Positions 24,033-32,383 of a DNA stretch of 64,000 bases are shown here, in pieces; position 1 is the first letter of the stretch; each line of letters begins with the position of its first letter. Source of the DNA: Brevibacterium yomogidense (GTDB lineage: Bacteria > Actinomycetota > Actinomycetes > Actinomycetales > Brevibacteriaceae). The notes under the pieces were generated by a model. That model searched no databases, was not told the DNA's origin, and was given only the letters and a program-made list of their open reading frames with translations. The stretch is taken from positions 186,001 through 250,000 of the forward strand of contig NZ_FWFF01000001.1 in assembly GCF_900163715.1 (NCBI RefSeq). The letters are read 5' to 3'. The position numbers and the translations under genes were made by a program.

Positions 24033-25523
24033 TCAGCGGACGATCGTGAGGTCGATGCCCTTGCGCTCGGGCAGGCGCCACGCGGCCCACAGTGCGAGCG
24101 CCGCGGCGAACGCGATGAAGAGGTTCGAGGCCCACGGGACGCCCTGGCTGACAGCCAGCTCGTTCACATACGGGGTGGTCCCGCCGAACACGGCCGTCGC
24201 CAGTGAGTAGGCGAAGCCGATCTTCGCCGTGCGGCTGGAGGTGGGGAACGTCTCCGCCATGACGCTGGCCAGCAGGGCCGCGCCCGCGGACAGCAGGAAC
24301 AGTGCGATCGAGGTGGAGGCGAACAGCGTCCAGGGACGATCGTCGATGAAGCCCATGAGCGGGAAGACCGTGACGATGGTGCCCACCGCGAAGACGTAGA
24401 GCACGGGCTTCCGACCCCATCGGTCCGAGACCGCTCCCCAGAAGGGCAGCGACGCGAGTCCGACGACCAGTGCGGCGACGAGCGCCCAGTACGCACCGCT
24501 CGGGCTCATGCCCTCCTGGGTCTGGGCATAGGTCGACACGTAGGACGTCCACGTGTAGTTGCTCGCGGCGACACCGGAGACCAGGAAGAAGATCAGCACG
24601 ATCGACAGCGCGGGACTCAGCGGCTTGAGGGTGTCCGCGGAGAACGAGTCCTCCCCCAGCCCATCGCGAACGGCTACGCGGTCGGCCTGACGGGTGACGG
24701 CCTCGGCCGCAGGTGCGGCGGACCCGACTTCAGCGACCCGGTCGGCCTGCTGGTCCGCAGGAACGGCCTCGGCGGCGGAGGCCGCGGCCGCGGGGTCCGC
24801 GGCGGCCGGGTCCTCGTCGTCCGTGCCCTCCTGGAAGACCTGCGATTCGACCATGCCGATGCGCAGCCACAGCGCGACGACGGCCAGCACCGCTCCCAGC
24901 AGGAACGGGATGCGCCAGCCCCACGCCTGCACCTGGGGCTCGGAGAGCGCTCCCGTGATGACGCCGCCCAGCACGAACGCGAGGAACGCGCCGCCGAAGA
25001 TCGTCATGAACACGGCGGATCCCCAGAGCCCGCGCTTGCGCGCCGGCGCGATCTCCGCGATGTAGGAGTTCGCGGTCGCGGACTCGCCGCCGTGCGCGAA
25101 CCCCTGGATGATCCGCGCGAGCAGCAGGAGCAGCGACGCGGCGAGCCCGATCGACTCGAAGGTCGGCAGCAGGCCGATCGCCACGGACGCGCTGGCCATC
25201 ATGAGCATCGTCGTCACGAGGACGAACCGGCGGCCTCGGCGGCCTGCGATGCGTCCGAACACGATCCCGCCCAGCGGACGGAAGAGGAACCCGATCGCGA
25301 AGACGCCGAAGGTCGCCAGCAGGCCCGAGACCGCGTCATCGGGGTTGAAGAGGGCGAGCGCGATGAACGGTGCGAAGACCGCGTAGGCGCTCCACTCGTA
25401 CCACTCGAGGAGCTGTCCGACGATGCTCGCGAGGAACGACTTCCGCTGGCGCCGCCGTCCGAGGCGGGCGAGCTGGGCGTCCTCCGGAGTCGCCGCGACC
25501 GCAGTCTGCGCAGGTGTGGTCAT
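24033..25523 (-). CDS. MHS-family MFS transporter (metabolite:H+ symporter type)
   Basis: Twelve-helix major facilitator of 496 residues. N-terminal RRRQRKSFLASIVGQLLEWYEWSAYAVFAPF and the loop LFRPLGGIVFGRIAGRRGRRFVL are typical of the MHS (metabolite:H+ symporter) family, along with ARIIQGFAHGGESATANSYIAEIAP and FWGAVSDRWGRKPVLY. Substrates of the family include shikimate, citrate, proline/betaine and dicarboxylates; here unknown. Between TM6 and TM7 is an Ala/Asp-rich insertion of about 70 residues containing two QADRVA repeats. ATG 25523 follows GGAGG by 8 nt; the 577-residue longer frame reads through an upstream repeat array and is rejected. Confidence 0.86.
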   Translation of the reverse strand: MTTPAQTAVAATPEDAQLARLGRRRQRKSFLASIVGQLLEWYEWSAYAVFAPFIALALFNPDDAVSGLLATFGVFAIGFLFRPLGGIVFGRIAGRRGRRFVLVTTMLMMASASVAIGLLPTFESIGLAASLLLLLARIIQGFAHGGESATANSYIAEIAPARKRGLWGSAVFMTIFGGAFLAFVLGGVITGALSEPQVQAWGWRIPFLLGAVLAVVALWLRIGMVESQVFQEGTDDEDPAAADPAAAASAAEAVPADQQADRVAEVGSAAPAAEAVTRQADRVAVRDGLGEDSFSADTLKPLSPALSIVLIFFLVSGVAASNYTWTSYVSTYAQTQEGMSPSGAYWALVAALVVGLASLPFWGAVSDRWGRKPVLYVFAVGTIVTVFPLMGFIDDRPWTLFASTSIALFLLSAGAALLASVMAETFPTSSRTAKIGFAYSLATAVFGGTTPYVNELAVSQGVPWASNLFIAFAAALALWAAWRLPERKGIDLTIVR

Positions 25524-25568
25524 GGTCGCGTCCTCCATCGGGTGCGTACGGGGGCAGGCTCGGGTCAC

Positions 25569-25680
25569 CTCTGGCCGGTCGCCTCTGGCCGGTTGGCTCT
25601 GGCCGGTTGGCCGTGGCCGTTTGGCTGTGACCAGCTGGCTGTGGCCGGTGGGCTCTGCCCGGCCGACTCTGGCTTGATCG
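25569..25680. repeat. Eight-unit 14-bp tandem array upstream of the MHS transporter
   Basis: Eight consecutive 14-bp units (25569, 25583, 25597, 25611, 25625, 25639, 25653, 25667) of consensus CTCTGGCCGGTTGG; two central copies are exact and the outer ones degenerate. It lies 46-157 bp upstream of the transporter start on its minus-strand side. Confidence 0.92.
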
Positions 25681-25820
25681 TGAGAAGGCATGGGGTGCCC
25701 CTGCCGGCTCAGGTGTTCGTGTGAAGCCTGCCGCTCTCGCACCTCCTCGATGACCGCAGCCGTCATCTCGAGTCACAGAGCGTCACACTCGGACGCACAG
25801 GCGCGCGCTGGCGTTGCGAG

Positions 25821-25838
25821 TGAGGCACGCCTTACCCT
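25821..25838. promoter_or_regulatory. Candidate iron box before the siderophore-interacting protein
   Basis: TGAGGCACGCCTTACCCT matches the DtxR/IdeR consensus at about 12 of 18 positions, with the central GCCT and flanking AGG/ACC conserved. It lies 58 bp before the ATG at 25896. Confidence 0.5.
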
Positions 25839-25895
25839 GGCGGAGGACTCTTCGTGTCCCACACCTCACTCTGCCCCTCAGGAGGCACCCCACCC

Positions 25896-26819
25896 ATGGC
25901 ACCTCGCTCCGCTTACCGCCCCTTCGCCGTCACCCTGGCCCGTCGGACACGGCTGAGCGACAACTTCTTCCGCCTCACCTTCACCGGTCCCGCACTGGAC
26001 GAGTTCGCGGACACCTGCCTCGACCAGCGCATCAAGCTGGTGTTCGGCACGGACGCGCAGCTCGACGAGGCCGCCGCGACCGACGACTGGGCGACCTGGT
26101 GGCGCGAGCAGCCGAACGAATCCCGCCCTGTCATGCGCACCTACACGGCCCGGTACGTCCGTCGCGACGCCCGCGAGGTCGACGTCGACTTCGTCACGCA
26201 CGGCTCCGAAGGCCCCGCCAGCCGCTTCGCGCTCAACGCCGAGCCCGGTGCTCCCCTCGTCATCGTCGGCGCGTATGCCGACCACCCGGAGGCGGACACG
26301 CAGGGCCTCGCCTGGCGTCGCGACGGCGCCCCCTCCGTCCTGCTGGTGGGCGACGAGACCGCGCAGCCCGCGATCGCGAACATCCTCCGCAGCCTGCCGG
26401 CCCACGTCACCGGCGCCGCCTTCGTCGAGGTCCCTTCCCCCGGCGATGCGATGGAGATGGACACCGCCGCCGAGGTCGCCGTCACCTACCTGCCCCGCTC
26501 CCGCTCCGATGTGCGCGGCTCCCTCCTCAGCGCAGCCGTCTTCGCCTGGGCCGACGAGCGGACGGGTGAGCAGGCCGACGGTTCGGCGACCGGCACCTCG
26601 GCGGCGGGCACCGCCTCCGACGACGAGGACGCGACGACCACGGAGACCGGCATCCTCTGGGAGGAGGGTGCAGCGGGTTCGGGTCTGCGGGTGTGGGTCG
26701 CCGCGGATGCGCAGACCGTCCGCGAGCTGCGACGCGGACTGCTGCGGGAGCGGGGCTTTGACCGGAAGTCCTGCTCGTTCATGGGGTACTGGAAGCAGGG
26801 TTCGCGCGAGGGCGAATGA
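25896..26819 (+). CDS. Siderophore-interacting protein (FAD-dependent ferric-siderophore reductase)
   Basis: 307-residue SIP/ViuB-family flavoprotein that reduces ferric siderophore in the cytosol with NAD(P)H to release iron. FAD-binding part: RTRLSDNFFRLTFTGPAL, the RTYTARYVRRDAREVDVDFVTH motif with the flavin-binding R-x-Y-T, and GPASRFALNAEPGAPLVIVG. NAD-binding part: SVLLVGDETAQPAIANILRSLP, and a C-terminal VWVAADAQTVRELRRGLLRERGFDRKSCSFMGYWKQG. A roughly 45-residue Asp/Thr/Ala-rich insertion (res about 220-265) is not in the family. ATG 25896 has AGGAGG. It lies far from the importer at 5-9 kb but shares a candidate iron box. Confidence 0.92.
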   Translation: MAPRSAYRPFAVTLARRTRLSDNFFRLTFTGPALDEFADTCLDQRIKLVFGTDAQLDEAAATDDWATWWREQPNESRPVMRTYTARYVRRDAREVDVDFVTHGSEGPASRFALNAEPGAPLVIVGAYADHPEADTQGLAWRRDGAPSVLLVGDETAQPAIANILRSLPAHVTGAAFVEVPSPGDAMEMDTAAEVAVTYLPRSRSDVRGSLLSAAVFAWADERTGEQADGSATGTSAAGTASDDEDATTTETGILWEEGAAGSGLRVWVAADAQTVRELRRGLLRERGFDRKSCSFMGYWKQGSREGE

Positions 26820-26850
26820 ATCTCCCGCCGGTCGAGATTCGAAAGGTACC

Positions 26851-26873
26851 CTGTTGTTGCCGAACAGCAACAG
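26851..26873 (+). terminator. Hairpin after the siderophore-interacting protein
   Basis: CTGTTG (26851-26856) and CAACAG (26868-26873) form an imperfect stem 31 bp after the stop codon. Moderate strength; it could equally be an operator for the downstream lipoprotein gene. Confidence 0.4.
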
Positions 26874-26973
26874 GCGACACCAGATGCGCACACCGATCCG
26901 CGCTTCGGGACTGTCACCGCTGGAAGTATGAAGGCGTACACAGACACAGTCACAGCGCCACGAGGAGATCACG

Positions 26974-27582
26974 ATGCGCACCACCACACTCATGCGAACC
27001 GCAGTCGCCACGGGCGGATTCGCCGCACTCATGACACTGTCCGCCTGCGATGGGATCACCATCAACTTCGGCGAGGAAGAGGGCCAGGAGCCCACCACGA
27101 GTGAGCCCGCCGCAGATCCGGACGCCGGCACCACCGAGACCCAGCCCGCGGGCGACACGGCTGGCGGAGACACGAGTGGTGGAGACAGCGCGGGCGGCGA
27201 TACGGCCGGCACGGACACCTCGGGCGGGAGCGCTGACGGAGGAGACACGACCGGCGGGGACGGTTCCGGCTCGGACACCTCCGGCGGGGATTCCGGCGAC
27301 GACACATCGAAGCAGGACGCAGGCTTCACCCTCGACGAGCATGGCAGCGGGGAGATCCCCGAGGCAGTCCTCGAAGAGGACATCAAGCAGGCCTACTCGG
27401 ACCAGGGCACCACGGTGGACTCGGTCGACTGCTCCAACCGAATGCTCGTGAACAACAAGCAGGGCTCGCAGACCTGCGACGTGACCGTGGGCGGCAAGGA
27501 GTACTACGGCGTCGTCAAGGTGACAGACGTCGTCGGCCAGAACGTCTACTACGAGCTCGAGTTCGCCGGCATCGACTTCTGA
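26974..27582 (+). CDS. DUF4333-type lipoprotein 1
   Basis: 202-residue predicted lipoprotein: signal peptide with lipobox LSAC (Cys25), a long Gly/Asp/Thr/Ser linker (res about 35-115, many GGDT/GGDS repeats) likely reaching through the wall, and a C-terminal domain of about 85 residues with two cysteines (SVDCSNRMLVNNKQGSQTCDV) as in DUF4333. The domain ends VGQNVYYELEFAGIDF. Function unknown. ATG 26974 follows GAGGAG. It is followed by a paralogue with the same plan, so the two arose by duplication and probably act together. Confidence 0.78.
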   Translation: MRTTTLMRTAVATGGFAALMTLSACDGITINFGEEEGQEPTTSEPAADPDAGTTETQPAGDTAGGDTSGGDSAGGDTAGTDTSGGSADGGDTTGGDGSGSDTSGGDSGDDTSKQDAGFTLDEHGSGEIPEAVLEEDIKQAYSDQGTTVDSVDCSNRMLVNNKQGSQTCDVTVGGKEYYGVVKVTDVVGQNVYYELEFAGIDF

Positions 27583-27669
27583 GTCGCCGGACGGCCGGGT
27601 CGACGTCTCGGACGGCCGATCCGCTTCCGTGCACGAGCAGTGCACACTCCACTCATCGAGGAGATCTCC

Positions 27670-28338
27670 ATGCAACCGATCCGCACACGTGCGGCCCGCG
27701 CACTCACCGTGGCCGCCGGAACCGCGCTCGCACTGTCGCTCGGGGCCTGCGGCCTGCTGGGCGGCGACCAGGGCGACGAAGAGGCCCCACCGACAGAGAC
27801 CCCGGAGGCTGCGCAGTCGGCCGACGCGGGAGGCGGCCCCGAGGGCATCTCGTCCGAAGGGGACGGACTGACGGTTCCCGGCGAGGGCTCATCCACTAAG
27901 AGCGCTGAGGGCAGCTCCGAAGGCGACCCTGAAGGCGACTCCGCGGACGATGAGTCAGGGGACGAATCGGGCGAAGGCTCCGACAACGGTCGGGAAGGCG
28001 TGGGCCCGGAGGACGGCGAACCGCGGACGGCATCTCTCGCGGGCGACGACTCGATCGAGATCGACGAGGACGGAAACGGGGTCGTGCCGAAGGAAGCGCT
28101 CGCCATCGACATCGAGGACCTGTTCGTCAACAAGTACGACATCCCCGTCGAAGAGGTCACCTGCAGCGACGACATGAAGATCGTCGCCGAACGCGGGTCG
28201 CAGAACTGCGAGATCGTCACGGCGGATCGGACATACTTCGGCACGACCGCGATCGTGGGCTTCGACGGAGAGATGGTCGAGTACGAGCTCTACTTCCCCG
28301 GTCTCGACGAGGATGCGCTGGACCTCGCGGACGACTGA
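27670..28338 (+). CDS. DUF4333-type lipoprotein 2
   Basis: 222-residue predicted lipoprotein with lipobox LGAC (Cys27), a Glu/Asp/Ser-rich linker (res about 35-130) and a C-terminal two-cysteine domain (EVTCSDDMKIVAERGSQNCEIV) ending GEMVEYELYFPGLD. It parallels the preceding gene in architecture; the linker is acidic instead of Gly/Thr-rich. The ATG at 27670 follows GAGGAG; a frame from 27640 would precede the signal peptide. A GC hairpin follows the stop. Function unknown; extracellular location is inferred from the lipobox. Confidence 0.75.
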   Translation: MQPIRTRAARALTVAAGTALALSLGACGLLGGDQGDEEAPPTETPEAAQSADAGGGPEGISSEGDGLTVPGEGSSTKSAEGSSEGDPEGDSADDESGDESGEGSDNGREGVGPEDGEPRTASLAGDDSIEIDEDGNGVVPKEALAIDIEDLFVNKYDIPVEEVTCSDDMKIVAERGSQNCEIVTADRTYFGTTAIVGFDGEMVEYELYFPGLDEDALDLADD

Positions 28339-28351
28339 GTGCACGAGCACG

Positions 28352-28380
28352 AGGCGCCGACGTCGATGACGTCGGCGCCT
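28352..28380 (+). terminator. Terminator hairpin after the second lipoprotein
   Basis: AGGCGCCGACGTC (28352-28364) and GACGTCGGCGCCT (28368-28380) form a perfect 13-bp stem with a 3-nt loop, 13 bp after the stop. It ends the lipoprotein pair and faces the convergent phosphoesterase gene. Confidence 0.8.
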
Positions 28381-28473
28381 CTGCTGTGTGCGGCGGCTGC
28401 GTGTGGTGCCGCTGTGTGCGGCGTGCGGTGTTGCTGATCAGTGTCCCGACCAGCCGACTGACCAGTCCGCAGA

Positions 28474-30387
28474 TCAGTCGGGCAGCACTGCCTCCGCCTC
28501 AGCGGAGTCGAGGCCCGCGCTCTCGTCGACCGCGGCCTCCTCCTCGAGCGAGAAGCCGTCGTCCTCGAGGAGTGCCTTCGACGTCGTCGCCGCCTTCTGC
28601 TCGTCCTCGACGACCGTGAACCGGATGGTCTCCGTGAACTCGCGGTCGTACCGGTCCGTGCCGGTCACCTCGGCGGTGTGCGTGCCCAGGTCGAGGTCGG
28701 ACGGGATCTCTGCGCGCCACAGGTGCGAGCTCGTCTGGCCGACCCCGCCGGAGGTCCGCAGGTTCTGCGAGGCGGTGTACGGATCCGTGTACTCCCAACC
28801 CTTGCGCAGCTCCTCGCCCTCACCGGGCTGCGTGTGCTCGGCGACGACGGGGCTCGTGCCGTCGAAGCTCACCTCGACGCTCGCGTCGCTCGTCCCGGCG
28901 AGGAAGCTCGATGTCAGCCAGGTGTCGCCCTCGGCCAGGTCGTCGCGGGTGACGACGCGCTCGGAGATCGCCTCCGGCTCTTCGCCCTCCTTGTCCGCGT
29001 CCTGCCAGTCCTGCGCCTCCTGCGCCCAGTCGCGCCACTCGGGGGAGTTCACGCCGAGCAGCAGCTGGTGGTCGTCGGACTCGTTGCGTACCGTGTAGCG
29101 CTCGCTGCGGTCGGCACCGTCGAACTCGAGGGTGAGGATGCCGGGCTCGGATGCGTCGGAGGTGAAGGCGTACGGGAGGCCGTCGGCGTTGAGTCCGCCC
29201 GAGTACCAGTCGCCGGAGACCGCGCCGGCGACGATCTGGGTGTGCGAGAGCTCGTCGATGCCCTCTGCGGCCCATTCGGCGCGCTGCTCGCCGGCGACCA
29301 GGTTCTCCTGCGTGTGCGTGTGGCCGCCCACTGTCACCGCGTTGGGGTAGTCCGCGATGATGTCGTAGAAATCAGTCGCGTTCTGGATGACCGCGCTGCG
29401 GTGTGTGACGACGGGCACGTGCGACGCGATGACGACGTGCGCGTTCTCCGGCACGTTGGCCAGGTCGTTCTCGAGCCATTCGAGCTGATCTTCGCTGAAC
29501 CTCTCCGTGTACTTGTGCGTCGACTCGTCACCGGAGTAGTCGATGCCGTCCAGCACGACGAAGTGCGTCTCGCCCACGTCGTAGGAGAAGTGGGACGGAC
29601 CGAACTGATCGCGGAACGTGTCGAGCGAGTGCGCGTCGTCCTCCGAGTCGAAGTCCATGTCGTGGTTGCCGGGAGCGGCGCGGACGGGACCGTTGACATC
29701 CGAGTAGATGTCGCGGAGGTCGTCGTTGAGGCTCAGGTCGTCGCCGACGTTGTCGCCCAGGAGGAGGACGCCGCACGCCCCATAGTCGTCGCGCTCGACG
29801 AGGTCGCGCACCGCACCGTCCCGTGCGTAGCCCATCTCCGTCTTGTCGTACGCCTGGGTGTCGGACGCGATCGCGCAATCCTGCTCCGCCTGAGCGGTCC
29901 CCTGGGACTCGATCATCGGGAAGTTCACGGCCCGCGGCGTGTCGCCGGTGGGCTCGATGCCCCCGTACTTCAGATCCGGCGAGCCCTCCGGCATGTGGTT
30001 GTAGCTGAACTGCGCGAAGTTGTCCGAGTCGACGGGCACCTGCCAGCCGGAGGGCTGGGTGACGGAGACCGTCATGTTGTCGCGGACGGGCAGCTCGTAC
30101 GTGCCCTCGCCGTCGGTCTGCACGACGTCGATGCCGTTGGACACCGCGACGCCGGGCACGCCGCGCTCGTCCTCGTCGAGCTTCGAGTTCTGGTTCACAT
30201 CGTCGAACACCTGCCCCTCGAGGACCTCGGCGTCGTCGGCCTCACCGCGATCGACCTCGACGTGTCCCTCGTAGAGCTCTGCGGGCGGATCGGCGGCCTG
30301 GGCCGGTGCGAGCGGTGCCATCAGCGTGAGAGCGGCGACTGCGCTCACACCCGTCACCGCGGATGACAGGAATCGTCTCTGGTGCAT
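28474..30387 (-). CDS. Secreted calcineurin-like metallophosphoesterase
   Basis: 637 residues with a Sec/Tat-like signal peptide ending APAQA-AD (res about 31). Residues 45-150 form a prealbumin/SdrD B-like domain (VFDDVNQNSKLDEDERGVPGVAVSNG). The catalytic metallophosphoesterase core follows: IASDTQAYD (DxQ in place of the first DxH), LLLGDNVGDD, GNHDMDFD, VIASHVPVV and VGGHTHTQEN. A C-terminal beta domain (VTGTDRYDREFTETIRFTV) and an acidic tail complete it. Likely an extracellular phosphodi- or monoesterase used for phosphate scavenging; substrate unknown. It starts at ATG 30387 after AGAGGA. No sortase motif, unlike the other secreted phosphatase in the window. Confidence 0.85.
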   Translation of the reverse strand: MHQRRFLSSAVTGVSAVAALTLMAPLAPAQAADPPAELYEGHVEVDRGEADDAEVLEGQVFDDVNQNSKLDEDERGVPGVAVSNGIDVVQTDGEGTYELPVRDNMTVSVTQPSGWQVPVDSDNFAQFSYNHMPEGSPDLKYGGIEPTGDTPRAVNFPMIESQGTAQAEQDCAIASDTQAYDKTEMGYARDGAVRDLVERDDYGACGVLLLGDNVGDDLSLNDDLRDIYSDVNGPVRAAPGNHDMDFDSEDDAHSLDTFRDQFGPSHFSYDVGETHFVVLDGIDYSGDESTHKYTERFSEDQLEWLENDLANVPENAHVVIASHVPVVTHRSAVIQNATDFYDIIADYPNAVTVGGHTHTQENLVAGEQRAEWAAEGIDELSHTQIVAGAVSGDWYSGGLNADGLPYAFTSDASEPGILTLEFDGADRSERYTVRNESDDHQLLLGVNSPEWRDWAQEAQDWQDADKEGEEPEAISERVVTRDDLAEGDTWLTSSFLAGTSDASVEVSFDGTSPVVAEHTQPGEGEELRKGWEYTDPYTASQNLRTSGGVGQTSSHLWRAEIPSDLDLGTHTAEVTGTDRYDREFTETIRFTVVEDEQKAATTSKALLEDDGFSLEEEAAVDESAGLDSAEAEAVLPD

Positions 30388-30592
30388 GTTCTGGTCCTCT
30401 TCTCAGCAAGTTGGATGCGTGCCGAGAGAAGACGCTATGGAGGCTGAAAGACGATGGAGCGGAGATGCTCTGACCAGCGGATGAACGGTGATCATTCAGG
30501 AGTTGAGCAGATGTTGAAGGATCAGGCTTCCGGTTTTCCGAGCGTCTCGACCGATCCGCACGGCGGCAACGCTGCGGACGCTTCAGTGTGCG

Positions 30593-31846
30593 TCACCTCA
30601 GGGATTCGACCGCCGTATCGACGACGTGCTCCGCGATGGCCAGCGAGCTCGTGGCGCCCGGCGACGGCGCATTGCGCACCTGGGTGAGACGACCGCGGGA
30701 GGTGACGACGAAGTCGTCCACGAGCGTGCCGTCCGGATTCATCGCCTGGGCGCGCACGCCGCGGGGTCCCGGACTCACGGCGTCGGCATCCAGCGTCGGC
30801 ACGAACTTCTGCGCCTCCGCGATGAACGCCTGCGGGCTCAGCGCGGTGCGCGCTTCGCGCGCCGCTGCGCGCAGGTTCTGCGACGCGAACTTCCAGAAGC
30901 CCTTGTAGCCCAGCGTCCGGCCCAGGTCGCCGAGGTCGATCCCGCCGATCGGGCCGATCTTCCGCTCGTACTTCTCACGGCCCAGCGAGAGGAACGCGTT
31001 CGGGCCCAGCATGAGCGACCCGTCGATGCCCCGCGTGAGGTGGACTCCCAGGAACGGGTACGCAGGATCCGGCACGGGGTAGATGAGGCCCTTGACGACC
31101 TCGGCGGCGGGGCCCTGCGCGACGAAGTAGTCGCCGTAGAATGGGACGATCCGCGGCTCCTCCTCGAGTCCGCTCGCCACGGCGAGCCGGTCCGACTGGA
31201 GGCCCGCACAGGTGACGGCGAGGTCGAAGGTGCCGCCGTCCTCGGTGATCTTCGACCCCTGCGCGCCAGGCAGCGCGAGCATGACCCGGACCTCGGAGGA
31301 CAGCGTGTCGAGGCGGGCGACCTCGGAGTCGAACCGGATCACGCCGCCGGCGGCCTCCAGGTCCCGTCCCAGCGATTGGGTGAGAGCGGCGTAGTCGATG
31401 ATCGCGGTGTGCGGTGAGTGCAGGGCGAGGACGCCGCGGACGTTCGGTTCGACCTCGCGCATCCGGTGCCGGTCGAGCAGCTGCACGTGCGGCACGCCGT
31501 TGGCCTTCGCGCGCTCGAAAATCGCCTCGAGGCGGTCGACCTCGTCCGTGTCCTGCGCGACGACGAGCTTGCCGCACTCGTCGTAGGGGATGCCGTTCTC
31601 CACGGCGTAGCGGATGAGCTTCTCCACGCCCGTGCGGCACAGCCGTGCCTTGAGCGATCCGGGCTCGTAGTAGAGGCCCGCGTGCACGACGCCGGAGTTG
31701 TGTCCGGTCTGATGCGCGGCGAGGGTGGATTCCTTCTCGAACAGGGTCACGGTGGCGTCGTCGAAGCGGTGGGCGAGCTCGCGGGCGACGGCGGTGCCGA
31801 TGATCCCGCCGCCCACCACGGCGATGCGCTGGGGCTGTGCTCTCAT
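30593..31846 (-). CDS. lhgO: L-2-hydroxyglutarate oxidase/dehydrogenase
   Basis: 417-residue FAD enzyme of the DAO/LhgO family that oxidises L-2-hydroxyglutarate to 2-oxoglutarate, feeding electrons to the respiratory chain. Signatures: FAD motif IAVVGGGIIGTAVARELAHR, KESTLAAHQTGHNSGVVHAGLYYEPGSLKARLC, the family-specific NGIPYDECGKLVVA, PFYGDYFVAQ, PFLGVHLTRGIDGSLMLGPNAFLS and a C-terminal GVRAQAMNPDGTLVDDFVV. The ATG at 31846 begins the nucleotide-binding motif properly; longer frames are artefacts. It is divergent from a small acidic protein and has no partner CsiD gene nearby. Confidence 0.92.
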   Translation of the reverse strand: MRAQPQRIAVVGGGIIGTAVARELAHRFDDATVTLFEKESTLAAHQTGHNSGVVHAGLYYEPGSLKARLCRTGVEKLIRYAVENGIPYDECGKLVVAQDTDEVDRLEAIFERAKANGVPHVQLLDRHRMREVEPNVRGVLALHSPHTAIIDYAALTQSLGRDLEAAGGVIRFDSEVARLDTLSSEVRVMLALPGAQGSKITEDGGTFDLAVTCAGLQSDRLAVASGLEEEPRIVPFYGDYFVAQGPAAEVVKGLIYPVPDPAYPFLGVHLTRGIDGSLMLGPNAFLSLGREKYERKIGPIGGIDLGDLGRTLGYKGFWKFASQNLRAAAREARTALSPQAFIAEAQKFVPTLDADAVSPGPRGVRAQAMNPDGTLVDDFVVTSRGRLTQVRNAPSPGATSSLAIAEHVVDTAVESLR

Positions 31847-31986
31847 GGGGCCAGTCTTGCAGAGTGGCGGAGGATATGGCGGGGATTCAGCGAGCGGCGC
31901 TGACGGAGGGCACGGTGTCGTGTCAGCATGGAGGTGACGGGCGGCGGGCACGCCGTCCTGCACCGAGCCACACCGGAGGAGGAGCC

Positions 31987-32358
31987 ATGACCGATACAGG
32001 CGAGGATCCGATGGACGCAGCGCACTCCGACGACCCCACCCTCGCGGAGCCGACGCCCGGCGAGATCCGCGACGCCGCCGCCGAGGCCGGAGAGACTCCG
32101 GGGATCGGCGAGGAGCTGGCGGATCGGGACACGGCAGACGGCCTCGGCGTGACTGAACCCGGCGCGGAGGGTCCTGAGGGCACGGGCATCGAGGGCGCGG
32201 ACGACGCACTGGTGGACCTGGAGGACGACGCCGGGCCGATCGGCGACGCCTCCGGTTCCGTGAGCGACGCTTCCCCTGACCTCGCAACGGCCGCTGACCA
32301 GGGCAATCGCGAGGGCGACGAGATGCTGGCGGAGGGCGACGACCCGGACGCACCGTGA
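31987..32358 (+). CDS. Small acidic hypothetical protein
   Basis: 123 residues, very rich in Asp, Glu, Gly and Ala, with no hydrophobic segment, no cysteine and no recognisable domain; it is probably disordered. The ATG at 31987 has an excellent GGAGGAG, which is the main reason for calling it. The stop is 26 bp before the methyltransferase start on the same strand, so the two are probably cotranscribed. Function unknown; a link to the methyltransferase is only positional. Confidence 0.6.
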   Translation: MTDTGEDPMDAAHSDDPTLAEPTPGEIRDAAAEAGETPGIGEELADRDTADGLGVTEPGAEGPEGTGIEGADDALVDLEDDAGPIGDASGSVSDASPDLATAADQGNREGDEMLAEGDDPDAP

Positions 32359-32383
32359 GAGCGGCGTCCGGGATACTGGGAGC

